NCBI GenBank assembly: GCA_038750655.1
Contig: JBCDGZ010000181.1
Coordinates: forward strand, 1-12,504
Origin: JBCDGZ01 sp038750655
GTDB lineage: Bacteria > Bacteroidota > Bacteroidia > Chitinophagales > Saprospiraceae
Direction of reading: 5' to 3'
DNA length: 12,504 nt
Shown here: one piece after another, positions 1 to 6,243 of the stretch
Layout: each line of letters begins with the position of its first letter
Position numbering within the stretch: the stretch's first letter is position 1
Notes under the pieces: model-generated
What the model saw: the letters and a program-made list of their open reading frames with translations, nothing else
What the model was told of the DNA's origin: nothing
Databases searched by the model: none
Program-made: the position numbers and the translations under genes

Positions 1-239
1 TAGGGAATATTGGGAAAAGTGTAGCTGGTCTCCGTTTGGATTTGCTTGATCTTGCCTTGGTATTTTGCGTTGTCAATAACCTTGGGAAAGCCCTCTTCCT
101 GATCAAATATCATAATGATTAATTGGCCTTTGTTCTTGGCTTTTAAGCCATCGATGCTGACCGTAAGCGGGCCGGCATCTTGGGCATGGAGTTGAAAGAA
201 TAGAAGTAAGCTGCTGAGAGAAAACAAGAATTTAAGCAT
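1..239 (-). CDS. DUF2141 family secreted protein, N-terminal part (cut by window edge)
   Basis: About 79 residues are visible before the frame runs off the window. They begin MLKFLFSLSSLLLFFQLHAQ, a typical Sec signal peptide with likely cleavage after the HAQ segment. The mature part contains LTVSIDGLKAKNKGQLIIMI followed by FDQEEGFP, which is the start of the DUF2141 beta-sandwich fold as I know it (LTV.I.GL...KG.L.v.lFd...gFP). DUF2141 proteins are exported, of unknown function, and common in Bacteroidota. The ATG lies 25 bp after the stop of the upstream ATPase gene, so it is probably the next cistron of the efflux operon, sitting where permease genes would be expected. The family call is fairly safe. 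A role in efflux is only suggested by position. Confidence 0.75.
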   Translation of the reverse strand, partial: MLKFLFSLSSLLLFFQLHAQDAGPLTVSIDGLKAKNKGQLIIMIFDQEEGFPKVIDNAKYQGKIKQIQTETSYTFPNIP

Positions 240-264
240 GATTTTATTTTTAGATTTTGAAAAA

Positions 265-1014
265 TTAGGTTCGCATGGCACCGTCCTCGGTTCGTACCAG
301 TTGTAGAAAAACGTCGTCCATAGTAGGTGCGTTAAATTGCTGCTTCAGTTCGCGCGGCGTTCCCATTGCTTCGATGCGTCCGGCCACCATGATCGAAATG
401 CGATCGCAGTATTCGGCTTCGTCCATATAGTGGGTGGTGACAAAGATGGTGATGCCTTGGCTGGCGGCTTCGTAGATCATTTCCCAGAATTGCCGGCGCG
501 TCGCCGGGTCGACCCCGCCGGTGGGCTCATCCATGAAGATGATCTTAGGATCGTGGACGCTAGATACGGCGAAGGCCAGTCGCTGCTTCCAGCCCAGCGG
601 CAGCGAACCCACCGCCTTGCTGGCGTACTCTTGCAAATCCAGCTGCTCCACAATCTCCTCTGTTTTCTGTCGAATCTGACGGCGGCTCAATCCGTAGATG
701 CCTCCGTAGAAATTGATATTTTGTCGGACACTCATATCCTCGTACAGGCTAAATTTTTGACTCATATAGCCGATATTTTCCTTGATCTTATTGGTTTGTC
801 GATAAACATCGAACCCGGCGATGCTGGCCTCCCCGCTGGTCGGGCGACTCAGCCCGATGAGCATCTTGATGGCGGTGGTCTTCCCCGCGCCGTTGGCCCC
901 GAGAAAACCAAAGATTTCCCCCTGCTTGACCTCAAAACTGATGGCCTTTACCGCCGTGAAATCCCCAAAGCGTTTGGTCAGCCCTTGGGCTTGAATGGCG
1001 TTACTAGTTGGCAT
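265..1014 (-). CDS. ABC transporter ATP-binding protein (matches C-terminal half of YbhF)
   Basis: This is a cytoplasmic nucleotide-binding subunit of an ABC-2 type exporter, 249 residues, the normal length for one NBD. Walker A is GANGAGKT (39-46), the Q-loop Gln is at 87 (GYMSQKFSLYED), Walker B is IIFMDEP with catalytic Glu163, and the H-loop His is 195 (TTHYMDEAE). The signature motif is unusual: LPLGWKQ (138-144) replaces LSGGQ. The same change occurs, as I recall, in the second NBD of E. coli YbhF. The gene starts 6 bp after the stop of the other ATPase gene, so the two are probably translated together and form a heterodimer. The DUF2141 gene follows after 25 bp. The substrate is unknown. 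Drugs or other hydrophobic compounds would fit the TetR-TolC-HlyD context. Confidence 0.93.
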   Translation of the reverse strand: MPTSNAIQAQGLTKRFGDFTAVKAISFEVKQGEIFGFLGANGAGKTTAIKMLIGLSRPTSGEASIAGFDVYRQTNKIKENIGYMSQKFSLYEDMSVRQNINFYGGIYGLSRRQIRQKTEEIVEQLDLQEYASKAVGSLPLGWKQRLAFAVSSVHDPKIIFMDEPTGGVDPATRRQFWEMIYEAASQGITIFVTTHYMDEAEYCDRISIMVAGRIEAMGTPRELKQQFNAPTMDDVFLQLVRTEDGAMRT

Positions 1015-1020
1015 AGGTTA

Positions 1021-1920
1021 TTACATTAAATCCAGAAATACATCTTCGATTCCAGCTCTGGCCTTCTTGAATTCTATGGCCTGATGCTGCTGGCTTTTGA
1101 TAAAATTGAGCACCAATTCCGGTGAGACCGTCCGCTCGGTAGTCAGGTGGAGGTATTCCCCAAACGGCTCCACCCGCTCGGTAAAGGATTGCTGGCGCAG
1201 TTCCTTCAGCAGACGATAGAAATCCTGGCTGCGTACCTCGTACAGCGGCTTGCCGTAGTTATCGCACATTTGCGTCGGGCGGTCGATTTGCAGAATACGT
1301 CCGGTTTGGATCAGGGCGATGCGTTCGCAAAGGGCCGCTTCGTCCATGTAGGGTGTGCTGACGAGGATGGTGATGCCGTAGGTTTTGAGGCGCTTGAGCA
1401 TTTCCCAGAACTCGGCGCGGCTGACGGCATCGACGCCAGTTGTCGGCTCGTCGAGGAAGAGCACCTTGGGCTGGTGAATCAGTGCGCAGCAAAGAGCCAG
1501 CTTTTGCTTCATGCCTCCCGAGAGCTTACCGGCCCGCCGCTTACGGAAAGGCTCGATTTGTACATAAATCTCCTCAATCAAATGGTAGTTCTCCTCAATG
1601 GTCGTTCCGAAGATGGTGGCAAAGAAATTCAGGTTTTCTTCCACCGATAAATCCTGATAAAGCGAGAATCGCCCCGGCATATAGCCGATGATTTTGCGGA
1701 TCGCCTTGTATTTTTTTACCGTATCCAACCCTCTGACCAGCGCCCGTCCCTGATCGGGAATCAATAGGGTGGTGAGGATTTGGAAAAGGGTCGATTTGCC
1801 CGCTCCATCGGGGCCGATCAAGCCAAACAGCTCGCCCTCTTCGACCTTAAAATTAATAGCGTCGAGCGCCGTCGTTTTGCCGTAGGATTTGTGGATGTTT
1901 TCAACAACAAGAGCAGCCAT
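1021..1920 (-). CDS. ABC transporter ATP-binding protein (matches N-terminal half of YbhF)
   Basis: This is the second NBD of the efflux system, 299 residues, with a C-terminal extension of roughly 70 residues after the core fold. Walker A is GPDGAGKS (36-43), the signature is an intact LSGGMKQ (133-139), and Walker B is VLFLDEP with Glu158. Two catalytic features are missing: the Q-loop reads GYMPGRFSLY, with Gly83 where Gln is normal, and the H-loop reads VSTPYMDEA, with Pro190 in place of His. The GPDGAGK and ST-x-Y-x-DEA features are shared with the first NBD of YbhF. The start codon is 5 bp after the stop of the HlyD-like gene. The defects complement those of the following ATPase, as expected for a heterodimer with one active site. 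Confidence 0.92.
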   Translation of the reverse strand: MAALVVENIHKSYGKTTALDAINFKVEEGELFGLIGPDGAGKSTLFQILTTLLIPDQGRALVRGLDTVKKYKAIRKIIGYMPGRFSLYQDLSVEENLNFFATIFGTTIEENYHLIEEIYVQIEPFRKRRAGKLSGGMKQKLALCCALIHQPKVLFLDEPTTGVDAVSRAEFWEMLKRLKTYGITILVSTPYMDEAALCERIALIQTGRILQIDRPTQMCDNYGKPLYEVRSQDFYRLLKELRQQSFTERVEPFGEYLHLTTERTVSPELVLNFIKSQQHQAIEFKKARAGIEDVFLDLM

Positions 1921-1925
1921 AGGTC

Positions 1926-2849
1926 TTAGGGATTTTTATTGTCAAATGTTCGAGGACTAAAATTGACTTCAGCGGGCATACCAATTTTGAGTAAACCATC
2001 GGGGTTAGCCACCTTGGCCTTGACGGCGTAAACAAGGTTGACCCGATCTTCCTTGGTTTGTATTGTTTTAGGAGTAAATTCTGCCTGCTCGGCAATCCAG
2101 CTTACCTTACCTTTCAACTCGCGGTAGCGTTCCGCTCCATTGTCGACCAACACCTGCACTTCCTGCCCCAGCTTCACCGCCTGCAACTGCTGACTGCTGG
2201 CATAAAAGCGCAGCATCAGTGTATCTAGCTGCCCAATTCTGTAGAGCGGCGTGCCCATACCGACAATCTCGTAGGCCTCCGCCAGCTTGGTCAGTACCTG
2301 TCCTTCCAGTGGATTGTAGAGGTAGGATTTACGAATCTGCTCGTTGATGACGGCGATTTGGGCGATCAGCGGCTCTTTATCGGCCAGGATACTTCGATTG
2401 CTCGTTTTTGTTTGGTCCTCTAGCGCCGTGATGCGCCGGTCAACCACCTCGATTTCACCATTGAGGTCATCCAATTGTTTGGGAGTAGCGGCCTTCTTGG
2501 CCAGCAGTCGATTCACTCGATCCCGCTCGCGAATCAGGTTGGCCTTTTGCTTATTGAGCACTTCGATGTCGGCCAGCACCGTCCGTAGTTTTTTAGGTAA
2601 GGTACTGATGCTGGCTTCTACTTGCTTGCGTTGCAGATGGAGCTGGGTGGTGTCGACGATGCCAATCAGTGTCCCCGCTTCCAGGGCCTCTCCCTCTTCG
2701 ACCCGAAGGAACAGCAGCCGGCCGTTGGCCTCCGAACTGATGGTCGTGGTGGTAGTTTCAAAGTTACCGTAGGCATCCGAGAGGGCGGCCTTTTCTTCGC
2801 AGGCCGTCAGGCTGAGTAGCAATAGGCTGATGAAAATAAATCTGGACAT
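1926..2849 (-). CDS. HlyD/YbhG-like periplasmic adaptor, predicted lipoprotein
   Basis: This membrane-fusion protein would link the inner-membrane ABC pump to the TolC-like channel. The frame is open upstream to 2894, but I choose the ATG at 2849. It gives MSRFIFISLLLLSLTAC, a clean lipoprotein signal with lipobox LTAC and Cys17 as the lipidated residue, and avoids overlapping the tolC-like gene. The resulting protein has 307 residues. A first beta/lipoyl half (..EANGRLLFLRVEEGEALEAG..) is followed by a long coiled-coil hairpin at about residues 75-175, then the second lipoyl half (YNPLEGQVLTK) and a beta-barrel domain. The hairpin contains R-x3-L-x6-T (in RVNRLLAKKAAT), close to the RLS motif by which adaptors of this type contact TolC. 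The gene is 20 bp after the tolC-like stop and 5 bp before the next ATPase. Confidence 0.9.
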   Translation of the reverse strand: MSRFIFISLLLLSLTACEEKAALSDAYGNFETTTTTISSEANGRLLFLRVEEGEALEAGTLIGIVDTTQLHLQRKQVEASISTLPKKLRTVLADIEVLNKQKANLIRERDRVNRLLAKKAATPKQLDDLNGEIEVVDRRITALEDQTKTSNRSILADKEPLIAQIAVINEQIRKSYLYNPLEGQVLTKLAEAYEIVGMGTPLYRIGQLDTLMLRFYASSQQLQAVKLGQEVQVLVDNGAERYRELKGKVSWIAEQAEFTPKTIQTKEDRVNLVYAVKAKVANPDGLLKIGMPAEVNFSPRTFDNKNP

Positions 2850-2869
2850 TTTTGTATGATTTTGTTGTT

Positions 2870-4150
2870 TTAAAATGCACCGCGCTCGTTCCAAAATTCG
2901 AGCTGCGTCGCTAGGAGTTCCGTTTGGTGGATCAGCAGATTTTGGCGCGACAGCAGCTCTGCGTTGAGCTGGGTGATGTAATCCGCTGAAGTGATGATGC
3001 CTTCATCTAGCTGAGCGGCGGATTGTTCAAGAATCCTGGCTTGTAATTCAGCAATGTTTTTATCCTGAGCAATAAGGGCAGTCAGTCGTTTGATTTCAGC
3101 CAGGTAGTTGGCTGTTTGAGTTTCGAGGTTAAAATTGAACGTTGCTTCGGAGTGCTGCACCTGCTGGGCTTTCAGACTGAGCAATTCTTTATCTTTCTGG
3201 CTTTTCTTCCAATCTGTAATTTGCCAGTTCAGTTGCAATCCGATCAGGCCAAAGGGTGCGATGTTGTTATCCAAGATGTTGAGTGGATTTGGATAACCCG
3301 TTCCGGCCTGTGCGTAGGCATTGAGCTGGGGCTTTTTCCGGGCTTCAATCATATCGGACTGCGCCAGGATGGCTTCTCGTTGGGATTGGAAGAGCGGCTG
3401 TTCGGGGCGTTCAAGCGCAGGGATGTTCAGCGGGCTTTCCATCTGCGGAAACTGTAATTCGGCATCCGGGCGGAGGGGGATGCCGGTCAGCTGGTATAGG
3501 GTGCCGAAGAGGCCGTCGAGGCGCAGCTTGAGGTTGTCCTGCTGGGTTTTGATTTCGAGTTCTTTGACTTCGATTTTGGTCAGTTCGCTTTCGAGTAGGC
3601 TGCCGTAGGCGACGGCGGCGGCGACTTGTTCCTTGCGCGCTTGCAAGTCTTGGAGCGAGAGGTCAAAAACACCGGCCTGCTGGCGAAGGGTTTCGATGTT
3701 GATAAAGAGCTGGTTGATGCGCTCGCGCAGGGCGAAGCGTTCGACCTCAATACCTTGTAAGCCGGATTGCAACTGTGCTTTCTTCAGCCTCCGCTGAGCC
3801 TCATTGCTGCCGCCGTCCAGGATATTGTAGCGTGCCTCCGCGTAGGCCCGGACGGATACCAGCGGTTGGTCAATTTCGATCGGCAGGCTCATCTCGCTGC
3901 TCTCCAACTGCGTGCTTTCTGATTGCAGGCGGCCGTCGGCGTGTAAGGTCAGACTGGGCAGCAGCGCGATGTCCAGTTGCGCCAGTTCTGTTTGGTAAAT
4001 GCTTTCCAGTACCCCCGCATTCTGCAAGGCCGGGTAGCGTTCTTCCAAAGCGGTATAGGCTTCCTGTAGGGAAAAGCTGGCTCGAGCCTGGCCAAGAGCC
4101 ATTAATCCCGGCAAAAAACCGCAGCCTATGAGAAAAAATCGAGTTAACAT
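2870..4150 (-). CDS. TolC-like outer membrane efflux protein
   Basis: This is the outer-membrane channel of the exporter, 426 residues, typical for the OEP family. An N-terminal signal peptide (MLTRFFLIGCGFLPGLMALG, cleavage near ARA-SFSL) precedes two repeats of long amphipathic helices rich in Gln, Leu and Glu. Conserved-looking segments include SLQEAYTALEERYPALQNA near the start, RAYAEARYNILDGGSNEAQR in the first half and GLQLNWQITDWKKSQK in the second half. These are the usual strand/helix junctions of OEP proteins. It lies 52 bp downstream of the tetR-like gene, with a predicted repressor operator in the gap, and 20 bp upstream of the adaptor gene. The family call rests on overall pattern and on the operon, and both agree. 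Confidence 0.9.
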   Translation of the reverse strand: MLTRFFLIGCGFLPGLMALGQARASFSLQEAYTALEERYPALQNAGVLESIYQTELAQLDIALLPSLTLHADGRLQSESTQLESSEMSLPIEIDQPLVSVRAYAEARYNILDGGSNEAQRRLKKAQLQSGLQGIEVERFALRERINQLFINIETLRQQAGVFDLSLQDLQARKEQVAAAVAYGSLLESELTKIEVKELEIKTQQDNLKLRLDGLFGTLYQLTGIPLRPDAELQFPQMESPLNIPALERPEQPLFQSQREAILAQSDMIEARKKPQLNAYAQAGTGYPNPLNILDNNIAPFGLIGLQLNWQITDWKKSQKDKELLSLKAQQVQHSEATFNFNLETQTANYLAEIKRLTALIAQDKNIAELQARILEQSAAQLDEGIITSADYITQLNAELLSRQNLLIHQTELLATQLEFWNERGAF

Positions 4151-4168
4151 ATTGATTAAACTTTATGA

Positions 4169-4185
4169 TTTAACTATTTGGTTAA
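4169..4185. promoter_or_regulatory. Predicted TetR-family operator in the tetR-tolC gap
   Basis: The plus-strand sequence TTTAACTATTTGGTTAA contains the inverted repeat TTAAC-N6-GTTAA. Read on the minus strand it matches a second palindrome at 4812-4828 in 15 of 17 positions. A further half-site-like TTAAAC lies at 4156-4161, so this site has three half-sites, as does the other. It sits 19 bp upstream of the tolC-like start, where a bound repressor would block the pump genes. That the TetR protein encoded next door binds here is inferred from position and repetition. Confidence 0.6.
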
Positions 4186-4202
4186 TTGCAGTGCAAAAAA
4201 AT

Positions 4203-4811
4203 TCAATCTACTCTGAGCGCACTTTTCAAAAACTCCACAATAACGACCTTGCGCTCCTCCATCAACTCGCCGAAATCCTGCTCCGGAAAGTCCAGAATGG
4301 TACAAAAAACGGGCTTCGCCATGAAGGGGAAAATGGTCATCCCCATGATATTCAGAATCAAATGAAGGGGAGGGATAGGTTTGATATTCCCAGCCTGTAT
4401 CTCCTGCGTAATCTGCATTAATAGCCCTTTAATCGCCGGAAAATACTGCGCTCGCTGCTTCAGTTCGAGGACAAATCGCTCCCGCTTCTGCGAAAGTTCG
4501 GACATAATGAAAAAGGGAATATCAGGATTATCAACCAAGGTATCAATATAGGTATTAACCACCCGCTCAATCCGCTCCCAAAGGCTGCCTTCTTGCTTTA
4601 AAGCTGCCGCCAGCTTGGGGATGATTTGCCCCAAGGTCTCGATCACTATGGCATGATACAATTTCTCCTTGGAGCGAAAATAATAGTGTAGCATGGCTTT
4701 ATTAATCCCCGCCTCATCCGCAATCTCTTGCATTCGCGCTCCCGCAAAGCCGTTCTGAACGAAGTGCTTTCGGGCAATTTGCAGGATCGTAATTTCCGTT
4801 TGATTTGCCAT
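4203..4811 (-). CDS. TetR/AcrR-family transcriptional regulator
   Basis: This 202-residue protein has the usual TetR length. The N-terminal DNA-binding domain covers about residues 5-55, with ILQIARKHFVQNGFAGARM followed by the helix-turn-helix QEIADEAGINKAMLHYYFRS and KEKLYHAI, all close to the TetR consensus. The remaining helices form the ligand-binding and dimerisation part, which I cannot assign to a ligand. It is the first gene of the efflux block, and in this family such a gene usually represses its own operon until a substrate binds. A palindrome lies 1 bp upstream of the start codon and a near-copy lies in the gap to the tolC-like gene, which supports autoregulation. Confidence 0.93.
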   Translation of the reverse strand: MANQTEITILQIARKHFVQNGFAGARMQEIADEAGINKAMLHYYFRSKEKLYHAIVIETLGQIIPKLAAALKQEGSLWERIERVVNTYIDTLVDNPDIPFFIMSELSQKRERFVLELKQRAQYFPAIKGLLMQITQEIQAGNIKPIPPLHLILNIMGMTIFPFMAKPVFCTILDFPEQDFGELMEERKVVIVEFLKSALRVD

Positions 4812-4828
4812 TTAACCATAAAGTTAAA
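4812..4828. promoter_or_regulatory. Predicted TetR-family operator at the tetR start
   Basis: The plus strand reads TTAACCATAAAGTTAAA, the inverted repeat TTAAC-N6-GTTAA followed by A. It begins directly next to the tetR ATG and differs at only two positions from the minus-strand reading of the site at 4169-4185. A third half-site GTTAA follows at 4836-4840. On the minus strand TAACTTTA (4826-4819) resembles a Bacteroidota -7 box, so a bound repressor could cover the promoter or the ribosome-binding region. Function is inferred. Confidence 0.6.
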
Positions 4829-4953
4829 CTGATTAGTTAAATTCTCAAGGAGCTGAGATTAATTTGTCCGAAATTAGCTAAATATTTTGGACCGTAGGAT
4901 TATTCAGGGGAAAATATGGAAGGTTGAGCGAGGTTTTACAAGTAAGCATTACC

Positions 4954-5847
4954 TTAATCGCGAAACGACTTCGCCTGCAAATACAGCATCTGATTTTTCA
5001 AATCAAAGACCACCCGATGGCAATTGAGCTGCGAAAGGCTAATGATCCCCGCGAGCGGCTGATCGAGGCTTTCATTTACCGTCTCCAAAGAGTAGGAGAG
5101 GAACTGTTGAGCCATAAAACTGACTTCCCCCAGCGCAAAATGGTCCAGGATATAGCGTTTTTCGGAAGCGCCACTCCGATCCAGGGTCATCACCTTTGAC
5201 TGGCTACCGAGGGGACGAAAGTTGTGAAACTGCTGTACAAATTTTGGATCGATAAGGTGAATACTCGCGCCACTGTCGAGGGCAAATTGGTAGCTGCGAG
5301 TTTCAATTTCTACTTGTACAATTGGAATATTGTTGACCATTCTGAAGGCCAAGCGGTCCATATGCTCCGTATCAATAGCTTTTATAGAGGCGGTGGAGAT
5401 GGTTAAGACACCGGTAGAAAAATCCATGACCAGTACGCTGGGGAGAAAGAATTTGCCGCCGATGATGCCGTAGAGGTCGATGCCGAGTTGGTGCTCTAGT
5501 TGGGAAAGGCTAGTGACTTGAGCGGCGACATCGTAGCGGATGAAGGCCCCCACTTTGAGGTGATTGAGTTGGGTGGTAGCCGCTTTGACTTCACCGTTCA
5601 ACGTTTCGAGCAATTCGCTAGCGGCCTGCGGCATCCCGTTGATAATAATGGCATCAGCACCGGTATCGAGAATAAAATTCCCGGGCTGGCCATCAATCTC
5701 GGCCTGCAAAATAATAAGCCCATTATGAAGCTGGAAAGGGACGCTAATGTCTTTAGCTCTCTTGGCGTCTAGTGGCTGAGGGAGAACCAGTAACCCCGCT
5801 AAAAACAGCGATCCCATCAAAATCGTACGTGAAATGACACTACCCAT
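4954..5847 (-). CDS. Secreted two-lobed retropepsin-like aspartyl protease
   Basis: The frame is open from a TTG at 5877. I prefer the ATG at 5847, which gives 297 residues and the signal peptide MGSVISRTILMGSLFLAGLL with likely cleavage after PLDA. Two homologous lobes follow. Lobe 1 has the catalytic motif FILDTGA (Asp61) and then GIIGGKFF and VMDFSTGVLTI. Lobe 2 has FALDSGA (Asp191) and then AGIISLSQLN and VFDLKNQMLYL. This is the DTGA/DSGA pattern of retropepsin-like proteases, here duplicated in one chain so that both catalytic Asp residues are on one polypeptide. It should act in the periplasm or outside the cell. It lies 166 bp downstream of the Cys-rich peptide gene, past a terminator-like hairpin, so it may have its own promoter. 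A link to peptide processing is only positional. Confidence 0.85.
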   Translation of the reverse strand: MGSVISRTILMGSLFLAGLLVLPQPLDAKRAKDISVPFQLHNGLIILQAEIDGQPGNFILDTGADAIIINGMPQAASELLETLNGEVKAATTQLNHLKVGAFIRYDVAAQVTSLSQLEHQLGIDLYGIIGGKFFLPSVLVMDFSTGVLTISTASIKAIDTEHMDRLAFRMVNNIPIVQVEIETRSYQFALDSGASIHLIDPKFVQQFHNFRPLGSQSKVMTLDRSGASEKRYILDHFALGEVSFMAQQFLSYSLETVNESLDQPLAGIISLSQLNCHRVVFDLKNQMLYLQAKSFRD

Positions 5848-5877
5848 TCTACTCGCTATTTTGGTTAGGTAAGACAA

Positions 5878-5923
5878 AGTTAACTATTAATTAACTCTGA
5901 ATCAACCTTTAGTTTACACTAAA
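5878..5923. repeat. Two AT-rich inverted repeats upstream of the aspartyl protease gene
   Basis: Two perfect 6-bp inverted repeats lie 30-75 bp upstream of the preferred protease start. The first is AGTTAA-N7-TTAACT (5878-5896) and the second is TTTAGT-TTAC-ACTAAA (5908-5923). The first contains TTAAC/GTTAA elements like those in the predicted TetR operators, but with different arrangement and spacing. They could be operator sites. The region is AT-rich, so chance is a real alternative. Confidence 0.35.
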
Positions 5924-5959
5924 TTAACATAAGAGTGCAAAACGGTTCTTTAAATAGCG

Positions 5960-5991
5960 AAAGCCCAGACAGTAGAAACTGCCCAGGCTTT
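5960..5991 (-). terminator. Hairpin terminator after the Cys-rich peptide gene
   Basis: The stem AAAGCC/GGCTTT (6 bp) continues after a 2x2 internal loop into GGCAGT/ACTGTC (6 pairs including one G-U, minus-strand reading) with a TTCT loop. It starts 22 bp past the peptide stop codon, a normal distance for a terminator. The T-run after the stem is short (TTT, then CGCTATTT), so termination may be partial and allow some read-through into the protease gene. Confidence 0.55.
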
Positions 5992-6013
5992 ATCTAACAA
6001 CTTGACTTTCTAA

Positions 6014-6208
6014 TTAATACGGAATGCAATTGCCATTGCCATCGCATTCGCCGGGGCAGCCAGAGTGACCGCCGTAGTAGCATCTCGAACCACTTGGGCG
6101 TCCATTGCAGTTGCCTCTAGTGGGAGTGAGCAATCCGCCTTTGTAACTCTTCTGAGCATGCTTGTTAACTGCTTGTGCGCCGGTTACCTTCAAAATTAAC
6201 TTCTTCAT
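6014..6208 (-). CDS. Cys-rich precursor peptide with double-glycine leader
   Basis: This 64-residue peptide has a charged, weakly hydrophobic leader, MKKLILKVTGAQAVNKHAQ, ending KSYKGG (Gly24-Gly25). This matches the GG leaders of Bacteroidota bacteriocin-like precursors. Cleavage after Gly25 would give a 39-residue core that starts LLTPTRGN and is rich in Gly, with cysteines at 34, 43, 51, 55 and 61. The composition is unlike a cytoplasmic protein and suits a small disulfide-bonded peptide. It lies 35 bp downstream of a gene for a C39-like/VKOR/thioredoxin fusion, an enzyme type suited to making disulfides. A terminator-like hairpin follows. The mature activity (bacteriocin, signal or other) cannot be read from sequence. 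I do not recognise the core sequence. Confidence 0.8.
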   Translation of the reverse strand: MKKLILKVTGAQAVNKHAQKSYKGGLLTPTRGNCNGRPSGSRCYYGGHSGCPGECDGNGNCIPY

Positions 6209-6209
6209 G

Positions 6210-6224
6210 ATAAAATGATTTTAT
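6210..6224. repeat. Perfect 7-bp palindrome just upstream of the peptide start
   Basis: ATAAAAT-G-ATTTTAT lies 1 bp upstream of the precursor ATG, inside the 35-bp gap after the VKOR gene. It could be an operator or an RNA hairpin covering the ribosome-binding region. With only A/T pairs it would be a weak stem, and it could be chance in an AT-rich leader. Confidence 0.4.
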
Positions 6225-6243
6225 GGTTAGTAAATATGTATTG

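Noticed and set aside
337..1029. Long plus-strand open frame of 230 codons opposite the second ATPase gene
   Set aside because: It lies wholly antisense to a clearly recognised ABC ATPase gene and its translation shows no known domain; it reflects codon bias of the real gene.
2850..2894. N-terminal extension of the HlyD-like adaptor to 2894
   Set aside because: It would overlap the end of the tolC-like gene and place 15 charged or polar residues before a clear lipoprotein signal peptide that starts at 2849.
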